A stretch of 64,000 nt of DNA, from contig NZ_JACCAC010000001.1 in NCBI RefSeq assembly GCF_013409425.1, forward strand, positions 2,294,001 through 2,358,000, in the 5' to 3' direction. The position numbers were made by a program, and so were the translations under genes. Under the pieces are notes generated by a model. The model was not told where the DNA came from. It worked only from the letters and a program-made list of their open reading frames with translations, and searched no databases. Shown here one piece after another: positions 1-9,064 of this stretch. The DNA comes from Nocardioides perillae (GTDB taxonomy: Bacteria > Actinomycetota > Actinomycetes > Propionibacteriales > Nocardioidaceae). Each line of letters starts with the position of its first letter. Within the stretch, counting starts at the first letter, position 1.

Positions 1-956
1 TGGCGAACTGCCTGGCGTGGGCCCGCGGCGAGCTGCAGCTCGGCGAGGGCGACGAGGTGGTGACCACGGTGATGGAGCACCACTCCAACATCGTGCCGTG
101 GCAGCTGCTGACGCAGCGCACGGGCGCGTCGCTGCGGTGGTTCGACCTCACGCCCGAGGGCGAGCTCGACCTGTCGCAGGTCGACGAGCTCATCACCGAG
201 CGCACCAAGGTGCTCACCTTCACCTGGGTCTCCAACATGCTCGGCACGGTCAACCCGGTCGCCGAGCTGACCCGCCGCGCCCACGAGGTCGGCGCGATCG
301 TCGTCGTCGACGCCTCGCAGGCGGCGCCGCAGCTGCCGATCGACCTGGCCGCGATGGCGCCCGAGGAGCGGCCCGACGCGCTGGTCTTCACCGGGCACAA
401 GGTCGTCGGCCCGACCGGCATCGGCGTGCTGTGGGGGAGCCGGGCGCTGCTCGAGGCGCTGCCGCCCTTCCTCGGCGGCGGCGAGATGATCGAGACCGTG
501 CGCATGGAGGGCTCGACCTACGCCGGCATCCCGCACAAGTTCGAGGCCGGCACCCCGCCGATCACCGAGGCCGTGGGCCTCGGTGCCGCCGTCGACTACC
601 TCGCTGCGATCGGCATGGAGGCCGTGCACCGCCACGAGCAGACGATCACCGCCTACGCGCTCGAGGGCCTGGCCACCGTGCCGGGGCTCCGGGTCGTCGG
701 CCCGCTCGACGCGACGCGGCGCGGTGGGGCCGTCTCCTTCGAGCTCGAGGGGGTGCACCCCCACGACGTGGCGCAGGTGCTCGACTCGCGCGGCGTGGCC
801 GTGCGGGCGGGCCACCACTGCGCGAAGCCGGCCCACCGGTTCTTCGGCGTGCAGTCGACGACGCGGGCCTCGTCCTACCTCTACACGACCCCGGCCGAGG
901 TCGACGCGCTGGTCGAGGCGCTCGAGCACACCCGGTCCTACTTCGCGAGGAGCTGA
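1..956 (+). CDS. sufS: Cysteine desulfurase SufS (5' end outside window)
   Basis: PLP-dependent cysteine desulfurase that takes sulfur from cysteine for Fe-S cluster assembly in the cytoplasm. The reading frame is open from base 3, so the N-terminal part lies upstream. Visible are the substrate-side EHHSNIVPWQ motif, the PLP lysine in FTGHKVVG (codon at 399-401), and the persulfide cysteine in RAGHHCAKP (codon 819-821), which is the typical SufS/CsdA signature. It is followed after 3 nt by sufU and then sufT, an arrangement usual in Gram-positive suf operons, so sufBDC probably lie just upstream of the window. The family is certain; only the N-terminus is missing. Confidence 0.96.
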   Translation, partial: ANCLAWARGELQLGEGDEVVTTVMEHHSNIVPWQLLTQRTGASLRWFDLTPEGELDLSQVDELITERTKVLTFTWVSNMLGTVNPVAELTRRAHEVGAIVVVDASQAAPQLPIDLAAMAPEERPDALVFTGHKVVGPTGIGVLWGSRALLEALPPFLGGGEMIETVRMEGSTYAGIPHKFEAGTPPITEAVGLGAAVDYLAAIGMEAVHRHEQTITAYALEGLATVPGLRVVGPLDATRRGGAVSFELEGVHPHDVAQVLDSRGVAVRAGHHCAKPAHRFFGVQSTTRASSYLYTTPAEVDALVEALEHTRSYFARS

Positions 957-959
957 GCG

Positions 960-1442
960 GTGGACCTCGACTCGCTCTACCAGGAGATCATCCTGGACCA
1001 CTACAAGAACCCCCACCACGCGGGCCTGCGCGACCCCTTCGAGGCCGAGGTGCACCACGTCAACCCGACCTGCGGCGACGAGGTGACCCTGCGGGTCCAC
1101 CTGGAGGGCGAGCCGGGCGCCGAGGTCGTGGCCGACGTGTCCTACGACGCGGAGGGCTGCTCGATCTCGCAGGCGTCGGCCTCGGTCATGACCGACCTGG
1201 TCATCGGCAAGCCGGTGCCCGAGGCGATGCGCCTGCACGAGGAGTTCTTGACCCTCATGCAGGGGCGCGGCAGCGTCGAGCCCGACGAGGACGTGCTGGA
1301 GGACGGCATCGCCTTCGCCGGCGTCGCGAAGTTCCCCGCCCGGGTGAAGTGCGCGCTGCTCGGCTGGATGGCCTGGAAGGACGCCACCGCCTCCGCCCTG
1401 ACGACGACCACCCCCGGCCAGACGACTGGAGACACGGCATGA
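960..1442 (+). CDS. sufU: SufU Fe-S assembly sulfur-transfer protein
   Basis: A 160-residue SufU/IscU-like protein. In Gram-positive bacteria SufU is a zinc-dependent sulfurtransferase that accepts persulfide from SufS. The three conserved cysteines are present in NPTCGDEV (about residue 41), AEGCSIS (about 66) and VKCALLGW (about 128). The N-terminus LYQEIILDHYKNPHHAG is diagnostic. Start is GTG at 960, 3 nt after the sufS stop. The stop overlaps the sufT start (ATGA), so the three genes are translationally coupled. Confidence 0.95.
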   Translation: MDLDSLYQEIILDHYKNPHHAGLRDPFEAEVHHVNPTCGDEVTLRVHLEGEPGAEVVADVSYDAEGCSISQASASVMTDLVIGKPVPEAMRLHEEFLTLMQGRGSVEPDEDVLEDGIAFAGVAKFPARVKCALLGWMAWKDATASALTTTTPGQTTGDTA

Positions 1443-1843
1443 CCGACACCACCCCCAGCACCCCCACGGGCGCAGCGGCGCCCGACCACAGCGACCTGCC
1501 CGACGTCGAGACGGCGGCGGCCGGCGGCACCGCGACCGCCACCGTCGACGACGTGACCGAGGCGATGAAGGACGTCGTCGACCCCGAGCTCGGCATCAAC
1601 GTCGTCGACCTCGGCCTGGTCTACGGCGTGCACGTCGACGAGACGTCCAACGTCGTCATCGACATGACCCTCACCTCGGCCGCGTGCCCGCTGACCGACG
1701 TGATCCAGGACCAGACCAACGCCGCGCTCGAGGGTCTCGCCAACGACGTCGCGATCAACTGGGTCTGGATGCCGCCGTGGGGGCCCGACAAGATCACCGA
1801 GGACGGCCGCGAGCAGCTGCGGGCCCTCGGCTTCAACGTCTGA
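1439..1843 (+). CDS. sufT: SufT-like DUF59 Fe-S cluster maturation protein
   Basis: A 134-residue MIP18/DUF59 (PaaD-like) protein, helper in Fe-S cluster maturation. The first about 40 residues are a T/P/A-rich low-complexity leader. The DUF59 core starts at about residue 38, with VVDPELGINVVDLGLVYGV and the conserved cysteine in TLTSAACPLTD. The C-terminus WMPPWGPDKIT is typical of the actinobacterial branch attached to suf operons. The ATG at 1439 overlaps the sufU stop by 4 nt. A longer in-frame ORF from base 17 is read-through of another frame and not real. Confidence 0.93.
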   Translation: MTDTTPSTPTGAAAPDHSDLPDVETAAAGGTATATVDDVTEAMKDVVDPELGINVVDLGLVYGVHVDETSNVVIDMTLTSAACPLTDVIQDQTNAALEGLANDVAINWVWMPPWGPDKITEDGREQLRALGFNV

Positions 1844-1851
1844 GCCGCGCC

Positions 1852-2226
1852 GTGAGCGAGGTCGCGGGTGAGCCCGGGGACGTCGAGTCCTTCTGGGCCG
1901 ACGCCCGGGTCCACGCTCGCATGAACGCCGCCCCGAGCTACTTCGGCCCGACCACCCTGGAGGTGGTCGTCCCGCCGACCTGGTCGTTCTCCGACGACCC
2001 GGCCGAGGCCGACGCGGGCCTGGCCGCGCTGCTCGACGGCAGCACCACCCGGCTCGAGACCCCGGTCGCCGAGCTCGAGGCGGCCGGTGAGGCCCCGCCG
2101 GCGCCGGGCACGCTCGGCATCGTGCTCGACGGGGCGGGCCGCCCGCGGGCCCTGGTCAGCACCAGCCGCGTCGAGGTCGTCGACGGCGTGCTCGTCGAGC
2201 ACCTCGCCGTGCTGCACCGGGCCTGA
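1852..2226 (+). CDS. Short ASCH-like domain protein
   Basis: A 124-residue protein whose first about 110 residues resemble ASCH-domain (PUA-related, putative RNA-binding) proteins: FWADARVHARMN near the start, YFGPTTLEVV, WSFSDDPAEADAGLAALLDG and GTLGIVLDGAGRPRALV. It ends soon after the strand containing SRVEVV, whereas full ASCH proteins continue for roughly 40-50 residues. The TxK/TT core is also altered (DGSTTRLETP). Start is GTG at 1852, 8 nt after sufT; the next gene follows after 3 nt. It may be a degraded or specialised short member; function unknown. Confidence 0.6.
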   Translation: MSEVAGEPGDVESFWADARVHARMNAAPSYFGPTTLEVVVPPTWSFSDDPAEADAGLAALLDGSTTRLETPVAELEAAGEAPPAPGTLGIVLDGAGRPRALVSTSRVEVVDGVLVEHLAVLHRA

Positions 2227-2229
2227 GCC

Positions 2230-2871
2230 GTGCCCGACCAGCCGGCACCGGCGGCGTCCGAGGTCGCCGTGCCCCTCGAGCGCGTCGAGCGCTGGGTGCT
2301 CAACTTCCAGGGCCGCCACGGTGCCACCGCGCTCGACGTGGTCGACGGCGCGCTGGTCGGGGCCGCGGCCGACGGCTCCAGCTTCACCGCTCGCCTCCCC
2401 TTCGCCCAGCACTACGCCGGACTGCCGGCCGCCGCCGACTTCCGGCTCGCCGCGGACGTGCCCGCCGACTGGGGCGTGCTGCTGGTCCGCAAGGGCGGCT
2501 TCGCCGTCGCCCGGCTCGCCGGTGACCGGGTGGCGGGCAGCAAGGTCGGCAAGCGCCACGTGCAGGGGCGCACCAAGGCGGGCGGGCAGAGCCAGCAGCG
2601 CTTCGCCCGACGCCGCGACAACCAGGCGCGGCAGGCCTACGAGGCGGCCGGCGAGCACGCCGTGCGCCTGCTGGTGCCGGCACCCGCGGGCGGCCTGCCG
2701 ACGGTGGTGGGCGGTGACCGCGGCGCGGTCGAGCAGGTGCTCGACGACCCACGCCTCGCGCGGTGCCGGGTGGTCGAGCCGTGGCTGCCGGTGCCCGACC
2801 CGCGCCGCGACGTGCTCACCTCCGCCGTGGCGGACGCCTGCTCTGCCAGGATGACGGTCGTCAACGCCTGA
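2230..2871 (+). CDS. acVLRF1-family peptidyl-tRNA hydrolase
   Basis: A 213-residue actinobacterial Vms1-like release factor 1 (VLRF1). These eRF1-related proteins are thought to hydrolyse peptidyl-tRNA on stalled ribosomes. The key segment is GRTKAGGQSQQRFARRR (about residues 111-127), matching the GxGGQSxxR catalytic loop, preceded by KVGKRHVQ. The N-terminal half gives a beta-rich fold (LPFAQHYAGL, WGVLLVRKGGFAVARL) usual for this group. GTG start at 2230, 3 nt after the ASCH-like gene, so both are probably co-transcribed. Assignment by family motif; activity not shown by sequence alone. Confidence 0.85.
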   Translation: MPDQPAPAASEVAVPLERVERWVLNFQGRHGATALDVVDGALVGAAADGSSFTARLPFAQHYAGLPAAADFRLAADVPADWGVLLVRKGGFAVARLAGDRVAGSKVGKRHVQGRTKAGGQSQQRFARRRDNQARQAYEAAGEHAVRLLVPAPAGGLPTVVGGDRGAVEQVLDDPRLARCRVVEPWLPVPDPRRDVLTSAVADACSARMTVVNA

Positions 2872-2889
2872 GACGGCCAGGAGGCGCCC

Positions 2890-3804
2890 GTGTGGCAGCC
2901 CGCTCCGGGGTGGCAGCCGCTGCCCGGTGGCGCCTCGGTGTCCACCGTCGGCGTGTGGGCCGCGGTCGAGGACGGGCGCGACGTGGTGGTGAAGCGCCTC
3001 GCGCGCCCCGGGCCCGACGACCCGCCCGAGCTCGATGACCCGCGCAGCAGCGCCTGGTGGCGCCGACCCGCCGAGGTGGGGCTGGCCGGCTCGGTCGCGG
3101 CCTCGCCTGGCCTGCGGGGCCCCGCGCTGGTGCGGTGCGAGGAGGACGACGACGGCCTGGTGCTGGTGCACGAGCGAGCCGCGGGCGCCGTGGCCGTGCC
3201 GGGTCTCTTCGTCGCCGCCTGCCTCGGTCGGTTCGCGGGCGCCCGGGTCGAGGACCCCGGCTGGCTGGCGCGGGGGCAGCTGCGCGAGCGGCTGGCCCGC
3301 GTCGAGCGCCGAGGCGGCTGGCGCTCGCTGGCCCGCACCACGGTCGCCGATGTGGCCGACCACCTGTGGCGGCGGCGCACGTCGATGCTCGCCCGCCTCG
3401 ACGCCCTGCCGCAGGTCGCGCAGCACGGCGACCCGGTCCCGGGCAACCTCGTGGGCGTCGACCCCGGGGACCCGTCGCGCTGCGTCGCGGTCGACTGGGC
3501 CACGCTCGGCACAGGCCCGGTGGGCGCCGACCTCGGCTACTGGTCGCTGAGCTCGCGCGAATCGTTCGAGCCGCTGCTCGAGGCCTACGTCGGCGCCTTG
3601 CCCGCCGGGCTCGCCGACCCCGACGACGCGGCGTACGCCGCCCGCGTGACGGCCGTGCTCACCGTGCTGACCCGCGCGGACTGGGCGCTCGGGCGGGTGG
3701 CCGAGGGGGAGGGGGCGCTGGCGGGGAAGTACACCCACCCCGCGGTCGCGCCGCACCTGCGGGCGATGCAGCGGCAGTTCCCGCAGCTCGAGGCCCTGCT
3801 GTGA
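2890..3804 (+). CDS. Aminoglycoside phosphotransferase-fold kinase
   Basis: A 304-residue member of the APH/choline-kinase fold. The catalytic loop is QHGDPVPGNLVG (Brenner motif HGDxxxxN, about residues 178-188), followed by the metal-binding aspartate in AVDWATLGTGPVGADLG. The N-lobe shows VVVKRLARPG, with the ATP-anchoring lysine. The substrate cannot be read from the sequence; most actinobacterial members phosphorylate unknown small molecules rather than conferring resistance. GTG at 2890 is preceded by AGGAGG (2879-2884) at 5 nt spacing, which fixes the start. It lies 18 nt after the VLRF1 gene. Confidence 0.85.
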   Translation: MWQPAPGWQPLPGGASVSTVGVWAAVEDGRDVVVKRLARPGPDDPPELDDPRSSAWWRRPAEVGLAGSVAASPGLRGPALVRCEEDDDGLVLVHERAAGAVAVPGLFVAACLGRFAGARVEDPGWLARGQLRERLARVERRGGWRSLARTTVADVADHLWRRRTSMLARLDALPQVAQHGDPVPGNLVGVDPGDPSRCVAVDWATLGTGPVGADLGYWSLSSRESFEPLLEAYVGALPAGLADPDDAAYAARVTAVLTVLTRADWALGRVAEGEGALAGKYTHPAVAPHLRAMQRQFPQLEALL

Positions 3805-3809
3805 CGGGC

Positions 3810-3832
3810 CCGGCGACCTCGGTGGTCGCCGG
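3810..3832. terminator. Hairpin between convergent genes
   Basis: A perfect 9-bp stem, CCGGCGACC / GGTCGCCGG, with a 5-nt loop directly after the kinase stop and facing the aldolase remnant on the other strand. There is no T-run, as usual in GC-rich actinobacteria. Likely a bidirectional terminator. Confidence 0.55.
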
Positions 3833-3852
3833 CCGGTGAGGACCGGGGTCGC

Positions 3853-4171
3853 TCAGGCGCGCGCGACGTCGAGGTGCCCGGCGACGGCAGCGCGCAGCGA
3901 CACGGTGTCCACCGCGACGGTCACGATCGTCGCGCCCTCGGCGGCGTACGCCGCGGCCTGCTCGCCGTCGTAGGCGTAGACGCCGACCGGCACCCCGGCT
4001 GCGCGCGCCCGGGCGATGACCGAGGACAGGACGTCGCGCAGCTCCGCCGCGTGCTCGGCGCCGACCAGCTCCAGGGAGAGCGACAGGTCCCCCGGGACCG
4101 ACGTAGATCCTGTCGATCCCGGGCACGGCGAGGACGGCGTCGAGGTCGGGCCGAGGACCGCGAGACGCTGC
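3853..4171 (-). pseudogene. HpcH/HpaI aldolase remnant, truncated and frameshifted
   Basis: Reading on the minus strand, one frame gives DLDAVLAVPGIDRIYVGPG and a second frame continues DLSLSLELVGAEHAAELRD...GVYAYDGEQAAAYAAEGATIVTV, together the C-terminal third of an HpcH/HpaI-type (2-keto-3-deoxy acid) aldolase. The frame changes inside a C5 run at 4089-4093 (G5 on the coding strand); four Gs would restore the reading frame. Upstream, an in-frame TGA at 4172-4174 closes the frame, and the N-terminal two thirds of the family are absent because the MFS gene starts at 4226. So this is a decayed gene; the single-base part could also be a homopolymer sequencing error. Confidence 0.75.
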
Positions 4172-4225
4172 TCACGCGTCCGCAAACCGCATGACGGGTG
4201 TCGGTGACGGAGGGGAGGATGGGCG

Positions 4226-5575
4226 GTGATGCTCACCGCGCTCCGCACCTACGTCACGCCCCCGTCCACCCTCGCCGGCCGCCTGTCGGTCCAGTCGCTG
4301 CTGTTCGCCACCGGCGAGGGCGCGTTCCTGGCGGGATCGGCCGTCTACTTCGGCGTCATCCTGGGGCTCTCACTGGGCCAGGTCGGCATCGGCCTCACCG
4401 TCGCGGCGATCGCCAGCTTCCTCGCGGCCGTGCCGGCCGGCAAGCTCGTCGACCACTTCGGCCCCAAGCGGATGTGGTCGCTGAGCGCGGTGCTGCAGGG
4501 CTCGCTCTTCGTCGCCTGGCCGTTCATCGACAGCGTCGAGCAGTTCGTCGCGCTCGCGGTGGTGATGGAGGTCGCGGGGAGCCTCGGCGGCGCGGCGCAC
4601 GCCGCCTACGTCCTCGACGTCCTGCCGCCCGCCGAGCGCGTGGAGTCGCGGGCCTACATGTACTCCGCTCTCAACGTCGGCTTCAGCCTGGGCGCCTTCC
4701 TCAGCGGCGGCGCCATCGCCTTCGGCGCCGACGTGCTGCGCTGGGCGCCGGTGCTCACCGCGGCGCTCTTCGCGGTCAACGCCGTGGCGATCCTCCGGCT
4801 GCCCGACGCCTCCCACGACGTGCGCTCCACCGAGCCGCGCCGCAGGCCGGAGGGCCCGGCGGCCATCCGCAACCGCAGCTGGCTCGCCGTCACCTTCCTC
4901 ACCGGCGTGCTGTGGTCCAACCAGGTGCTCCTGCACACGGTCATCCCGCTGTGGCTGGTGCTCGAGACCGACGCGCCCCACGAGCTGGTGGCGCTGCTCT
5001 TCGCGACCAACACCGTCATGTGCATCGTGCTGCCGCGCCTGACCTCGCGCGGCATCCGCGACGTCGACACCGCCCTGCGCGCGGTGCGGCTGTCCGCGCT
5101 CTTCTTCGCGCTGACCTGCGTCGTCACCCTGGCCACCCACGAGACCGTCGGCTGGGTCACCGTCGTGCTGTTCTTCCTCGGCCACGTCGTGCTGACGTGG
5201 GCCGAGCTCTACCTCTCGGCCTCGGGCTGGACCTTCGAGGCCGAGCTGATGGACCCGCGCCGGCGCGGCGACTACCAGGGCGTCTCGGAGCTCGGCGGCA
5301 CGCTGGGCCGCTTCTGGGCGCCGGCCGTCTACGGCTTCCTGGCGATGGAGTGGGGCGCCTTCGGCTGGCTCACGATCGCCGCCATCGTCGGTGCCGCCGC
5401 GGCCGCGATGCACCCGGCCACCCGGGCCGGCCGGCGCTTCCTCGAGCAGCACGTGCCGCCCGAGGTGCTCGCCGACGCCCGGGCGGGAGGCTCGCCCGCG
5501 CCGCCCGCCACCACCGACCTGACCGACCCGGTCAACCCGGGCGCCACCGTCACCGACGCACCCCTGCCGCGCTGA
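4226..5575 (+). CDS. MFS transporter
   Basis: A 449-residue integral membrane protein with about 12 hydrophobic segments in two halves separated by a basic loop (HDVRSTEPRRRPEG, about residues 195-212). The cytoplasmic loop between TM2 and TM3 carries VDHFGPKRMW, a form of the MFS signature GxxxDrxGrR. Probably a drug or metabolite efflux permease; substrate not predictable. The C-terminal about 40 residues are a cytoplasmic A/P/T-rich tail. A GTG at 4226 and an ATG at 4229 are both possible; AGGGGAGG at 4211-4218 supports either one. Confidence 0.88.
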   Translation: MMLTALRTYVTPPSTLAGRLSVQSLLFATGEGAFLAGSAVYFGVILGLSLGQVGIGLTVAAIASFLAAVPAGKLVDHFGPKRMWSLSAVLQGSLFVAWPFIDSVEQFVALAVVMEVAGSLGGAAHAAYVLDVLPPAERVESRAYMYSALNVGFSLGAFLSGGAIAFGADVLRWAPVLTAALFAVNAVAILRLPDASHDVRSTEPRRRPEGPAAIRNRSWLAVTFLTGVLWSNQVLLHTVIPLWLVLETDAPHELVALLFATNTVMCIVLPRLTSRGIRDVDTALRAVRLSALFFALTCVVTLATHETVGWVTVVLFFLGHVVLTWAELYLSASGWTFEAELMDPRRRGDYQGVSELGGTLGRFWAPAVYGFLAMEWGAFGWLTIAAIVGAAAAAMHPATRAGRRFLEQHVPPEVLADARAGGSPAPPATTDLTDPVNPGATVTDAPLPR

Positions 5576-5608
5576 GCGCCGCGCCCCCACACGTCGTACG
5601 CCGCGCCC

Positions 5609-6322
5609 TCAGCCCTGCGGCAGACCCGCGCCGTCGCGCTGGAAGCGCACCAGCCGCTCGTTCTCGACGTCGACGCGGGACAAGGTGCCCTCGAGCTCGC
5701 GGAACATCTCCTTGAGCTCGCGCACCCCGCTCGGTGACTGCCGCACGACCGCCGCGGCGAGCTCGAGCGCGGCGGCCTCCGCCTCGGCGGCAGGGGCCAC
5801 CCGGTGCACCAGGCCGAGCGCCAGGGCCTCGTCGGCGTCGACGCGGCGTCCGGTGTAGACGAGCTCCTTCGCTCGCGAGAGGCCCACGAGGGGGGTGAGC
5901 CGGGCGGGCCCCACCGGCACGCCGAGGCGGGCCCCGGCCCAGGCGAGGTGGAGGTTGTCACCGGCCACGCGCAGGTCGCAGCCGGCGGCGACCTCGGCCC
6001 CGGCGCCGACCGTGCTGCCGACGCACACCGCGATCGTCGGGACCGGCACCAGCTCGACGAGGCGGTAGAGCCGGGCGAAGGCCTCCATGCGGGCGACACC
6101 CCCGGCGGCGTCGAGCTGCTCGGAGACGTCGGCACCGGCGCTGAACGCGGTCTCGGACGTCGACGACAGCACCACCACGCGCACGTCGGGGTCGTCGCAC
6201 AGCTCGGTCAGCGCCTGGTTGAGCAGGCCCAGCGTGGCGGTGTCGAAGGCGTTGCGCTTGGCGGGACGGTCGAGGCGCAGCACCTCGACGCCGTCGTCGT
6301 GTCTCTCTCGCTGCAGGCTCAC
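5609..6322 (-). CDS. Enoyl-CoA hydratase/isomerase family protein
   Basis: A 237-residue crotonase-fold protein. The oxyanion-hole motifs are FSAGADVSEQ (about residues 61-70) and the loop around VCVGSTVGAGAEVAAGCDLRVA (about 100-120). The position normally carrying the first catalytic glutamate falls within GARLGVPVGP; a Glu of the classical hydratase pair is not obvious, so the reaction (hydratase, isomerase, or other crotonase activity) is open. Start GTG at 6322. A GAGACT hexamer 7 nt upstream of the start resembles the leaderless -10 seen at many genes here. Confidence 0.85.
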   Translation of the reverse strand: MSLQRERHDDGVEVLRLDRPAKRNAFDTATLGLLNQALTELCDDPDVRVVVLSSTSETAFSAGADVSEQLDAAGGVARMEAFARLYRLVELVPVPTIAVCVGSTVGAGAEVAAGCDLRVAGDNLHLAWAGARLGVPVGPARLTPLVGLSRAKELVYTGRRVDADEALALGLVHRVAPAAEAEAAALELAAAVVRQSPSGVRELKEMFRELEGTLSRVDVENERLVRFQRDGAGLPQG

Positions 6323-6380
6323 GCCCGCGAGTCTCCCGCGGCCAGGAGCTGGCGGGGCGCCGGCGCCAGCCCGTGGACGC

Positions 6381-7370
6381 TCAGGGGTTGCGCACCGCGA
6401 AGGTGTCGCAGGCCTCGACCGTGCCGCGCTCGTAGCCGGTGGAGAACCACCGCACCCGCTGCTCGGCCGAGCCGTGGGTCCAGGACTCGGTGGTGACCTG
6501 GCCCTGGGTGCGCTCCTGGATGCGGTCGTCGCCGATCGCCTCGGCCGCCTCGACGGCGAGCCTCACGTCGTCGCGGGTGAGGTCGGAGATGAGCGGCACG
6601 CCGGAGGCGGTCTCGGTCGAGGTCGCGCCCTTCGCCCAGGCGCCGGCGTAGCAGTCGGCCTGCAGCTCCAGGCGCACGGCGTCGCTGTCGGGCCCCGACT
6701 GCGTGCGGACCTGGCGCATCGTGCCGAGCAGGTTCTGCACGTGGTGGCCGTACTCGTGGGCGAGCACGTAGGCCTCGACGAAGCCGCCGTCGGGCCCGCC
6801 GAGCTGCTGCTCGAGCACCGAGTCGAAGAAGCCGCTGTCGAGGTAGATGCCCTGGTCGCCGGGGCAGTAGAACGGCCCCACGGCCGAGGTGGCCTGGCCG
6901 CAGGCGGTCTGCACCGAGCCCGAGAACGTCGTGAGGGTGGTGGGGGAGAAGTCGGCCCGGGTCTGGGCCGGCAGCGCCTCGGACCAGTAGTCGTGCAGCG
7001 AGTTCTCCACCGCCACGCGGGCGCAGTCGGCCGAGGCGTTGGCGTCGGCGCCGGTCTCGCACGCCGCGTAGCGCTCGGTCGCCGTGAACCGGCTGCTGTC
7101 CAACCCGCTGCCGACCCCGCTGCCCAGGCCACCCAGGCCACCGCCGCCACCGCCGCCGAAGAGCTGGATGCCGACGATGATCAGCACCACGACCAGGCCG
7201 AGGCCGCCACCGCCGACCGCGCCCCCGGGGATGGGGAGGCCGCCGCCGCGCCCGCGCCCTCCGCCCAGGCCACCGCCGAGGCCACCTCCGAGCCCGCCGC
7301 CGAAGCCACCGCCCCCGCGCCGGTCGCCGACGCGGCTGGTGTCGAGCCGGGCCTTGGGGTTGAACCTCAT
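6381..7370 (-). CDS. Neutral zinc metallopeptidase, YpfJ/KPN_02809 family
   Basis: A 329-residue protein. Residues 18-55 are an almost pure Gly/Arg segment (repeated GGGLGGGLGGG), followed by one transmembrane helix (LGLVVVLIIVGIQLFGG, about 57-73) and an extracytoplasmic peptidase domain. The zincin motif is HEYGHHVQNLLG with a downstream ELQADCYAG, matching the HExxH...E arrangement. Substrate and role are unknown for the family. The start ATG at 7370 has AGGAG at good spacing. The Gly-rich stretch before the helix is longer than in most relatives. Confidence 0.9.
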   Translation of the reverse strand: MRFNPKARLDTSRVGDRRGGGGFGGGLGGGLGGGLGGGRGRGGGLPIPGGAVGGGGLGLVVVLIIVGIQLFGGGGGGGLGGLGSGVGSGLDSSRFTATERYAACETGADANASADCARVAVENSLHDYWSEALPAQTRADFSPTTLTTFSGSVQTACGQATSAVGPFYCPGDQGIYLDSGFFDSVLEQQLGGPDGGFVEAYVLAHEYGHHVQNLLGTMRQVRTQSGPDSDAVRLELQADCYAGAWAKGATSTETASGVPLISDLTRDDVRLAVEAAEAIGDDRIQERTQGQVTTESWTHGSAEQRVRWFSTGYERGTVEACDTFAVRNP

Positions 7371-7465
7371 CGTCGCTCCTGGTGTCGGGGGTGTGCGGCG
7401 TCACCCGGTATCCCGCGCACGGCGATTCTGCACCCACCCCGCGGCGTTCCTAGACTGGGCCGGAC

Positions 7466-9036
<1,571 letters not shown>

Positions 9037-9064
<28 letters not shown>

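Noticed and set aside
1621-3756. Minus-strand ORF of 711 residues
   Set aside because: Antisense shadow of sufT, ASCH, VLRF1 and kinase genes; composition is typical of GC-rich antisense (R/H/G/A-rich) and no family is recognisable.
2890-3804. Aminoglycoside resistance gene
   Set aside because: The APH fold is clear but sequence and suf-side context give no link to resistance; most such actinobacterial kinases have other substrates.
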